Shown: piece after piece, positions 63,280 to 64,000 of the stretch
Layout: each line of letters opens with the position of its first letter
Position numbering within the stretch: position 1 is the first letter of the stretch
Assembly (NCBI GenBank): GCA_910576385.1
Contig: CAJTIR010000003.1
Span: 62,001 to 126,000 of the forward strand
Source: Lachnospiraceae bacterium
GTDB lineage: Bacteria; Bacillota; Clostridia; Lachnospirales; Lachnospiraceae
Length of the DNA stretch: 64,000 nt
Direction of reading: 5' to 3'
The notes under the pieces: generated by a model
What the model saw: only the letters and a program-made list of their open reading frames with translations
What the model was told of the DNA's origin: nothing
The model's database searches: none
Program-made: the position numbers and the translations under genes

Positions 63280-64000
63280 TTATGATATTTGGGCAGCATG
63301 TTCAATCAATTGTACGACAGATTCAACAGAATTGAGCAACTCACTTTTTTCCATAGAATTCAGATACTGCTTGCGATTTTCATATAAACTTTTAACAGCA
63401 TTTTGTAAAACAGTTGGATTTAGTGCTTCTTCTTCAATCACCATACTATAACCTTGTCGCTCAAAAGAATGGGCGTTTAAGATCTGGTCTCCTCGGCTGG
63501 CGTTGGCAGACAGAGGAATCAGAATATTAGGTTTGCGCAATGCTAAGAGTTCACAAATAGCATTGGCACCAGCTCTGGAAATCACAAGATCGGCGGCTGC
63601 GAACAAGTCGCTCAATTCTTTGTTGGCATATTCCAATTGGGCGTAGCCCACCATATTATTATAGGAAGCGTCAAGATTATCCTTTCCACAGAGATGAATT
63701 ACTTGGTAAGTCTTTAAAAGTTCTGGCAAGATACTGCGCACCATTTCATTGATAAATTGAGAACCACTGCTGCCTCCCATAATCAGAATTACAGGTTTTC
63801 CAGATTGGAAATGGCAGTAGGAGAGGCCGTTTTGCCGATTGCCAGATAACAATTCTCTACGGATAGGAGAACCAGTCAGTACTGCTTTTTCGGAAGGAAG
63901 ATATTCCAAAGTTTCAGGAAAATTACAGCAGACCTTATAGGCATGGGGAATCGCAAGTTTGTTGGCCAGTCCAGGTGTGATATCGGATTCATGGATAATT
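63280..64000 (-). CDS. murG: MurG, UDP-GlcNAc transferase of peptidoglycan synthesis (N-terminus beyond window)
   Basis: The frame runs to the window edge without a start. The partial product begins IIHESDITPGLANKLAIPHAY, a MurG hallmark, and continues with VLTGSPIRRELLSGN, VILIMGGSSGSQFINEMV, the C-terminal nucleotide-binding region SRAGANAICELLALRKPNIL, and SANASRGDQILNAHSFERQG. MurG adds GlcNAc to lipid I at the cytoplasmic membrane, forming lipid II. About 240 residues are visible of a usual ~355. It is convergent with the HIT gene. Confidence 0.93.
   Translation of the reverse strand, partial: IIHESDITPGLANKLAIPHAYKVCCNFPETLEYLPSEKAVLTGSPIRRELLSGNRQNGLSYCHFQSGKPVILIMGGSSGSQFINEMVRSILPELLKTYQVIHLCGKDNLDASYNNMVGYAQLEYANKELSDLFAAADLVISRAGANAICELLALRKPNILIPLSANASRGDQILNAHSFERQGYSMVIEEEALNPTVLQNAVKSLYENRKQYLNSMEKSELLNSVESVVQLIEHAAQIS

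Overview
The window looks like a chromosomal segment of a motile, anaerobic, spore-lineage gut Firmicute, most likely Lachnospiraceae. Grounds: low-GC coding sequence with strong AGGAGG ribosome binding sites and TTGaca-N17-TATAAT promoters; Clostridia-type families (DUF6240, DUF5702, DUF6382-FHA, DUF2508, BofA); maturases for [FeFe] hydrogenase; an anaerobic cobaltochelatase; a Tad pilus locus; two flagellins. No rRNA, tRNA, CRISPR array or complete insertion sequence was recognised.

Layout. 1-2.4 kb: a gene tail, a glycosyltransferase with TPR repeats and a flagellin with an abnormal C-terminus. 2.4-11.3 kb: a carbohydrate module, with a YesM/YesN-type two-component pair, a lipoprotein sugar-binding protein, two ABC permeases and a GH31 glycosidase; no ABC ATPase is encoded, so a shared one is presumably used. 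11.3-16.2 kb: an amidohydrolase, a DUF362 ferredoxin-type protein and a cell-surface 5'-nucleotidase. 16.2-19.4 kb: an AT-rich accessory stretch holding a highly structured 197-nt element, two tandem near-identical sulfotransferase-like genes and a probable free-standing small RNA. 19.4-24.2 kb: hydE-hydG, a coiled-coil protein and a D-lactate dehydrogenase on the minus strand. 24.6-30.5 kb: an OmpR/histidine kinase pair and a hybrid histidine kinase. 30.6-40.6 kb: an aconitase-family hydratase, an AI-2E-type permease, a large TPR/repeat/AAA protein, glgB and (minus) cbiK. 41-45.5 kb: a Gly-Pro-Trp repeat protein, a methyltransferase and a surface beta-propeller-like protein. 45.5-50.8 kb: a flagellar operon behind a sigma-D-like promoter (DUF6240, flagellin, fliS). 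50.7-51.4 kb: yaaL/bofA. 51.4-61.5 kb: a Tad pilus operon with two prepilin peptidases. 61.6-64 kb: a flavodoxin/SCP2 protein, a HIT protein and the 3' part of murG (minus).

The strongest unexplained signals are non-coding. (1) A leader of about 120 nt occurs twice, 40 kb apart, in front of hydE and of the second Tad prepilin peptidase. It keeps two hairpins, the second masking the ribosome binding site, plus a possible pseudoknot. (2) Two cloverleaf-like structured elements (12585-12714 and 16358-16554) are closed by inverted repeats. (3) A transcript of about 190 nt has its own promoter and terminator (19049-19239). (4) Two tandem duplications of 58 and 61 bp lie at Tad gene junctions, one next to a tadB that has lost its expected ATG.
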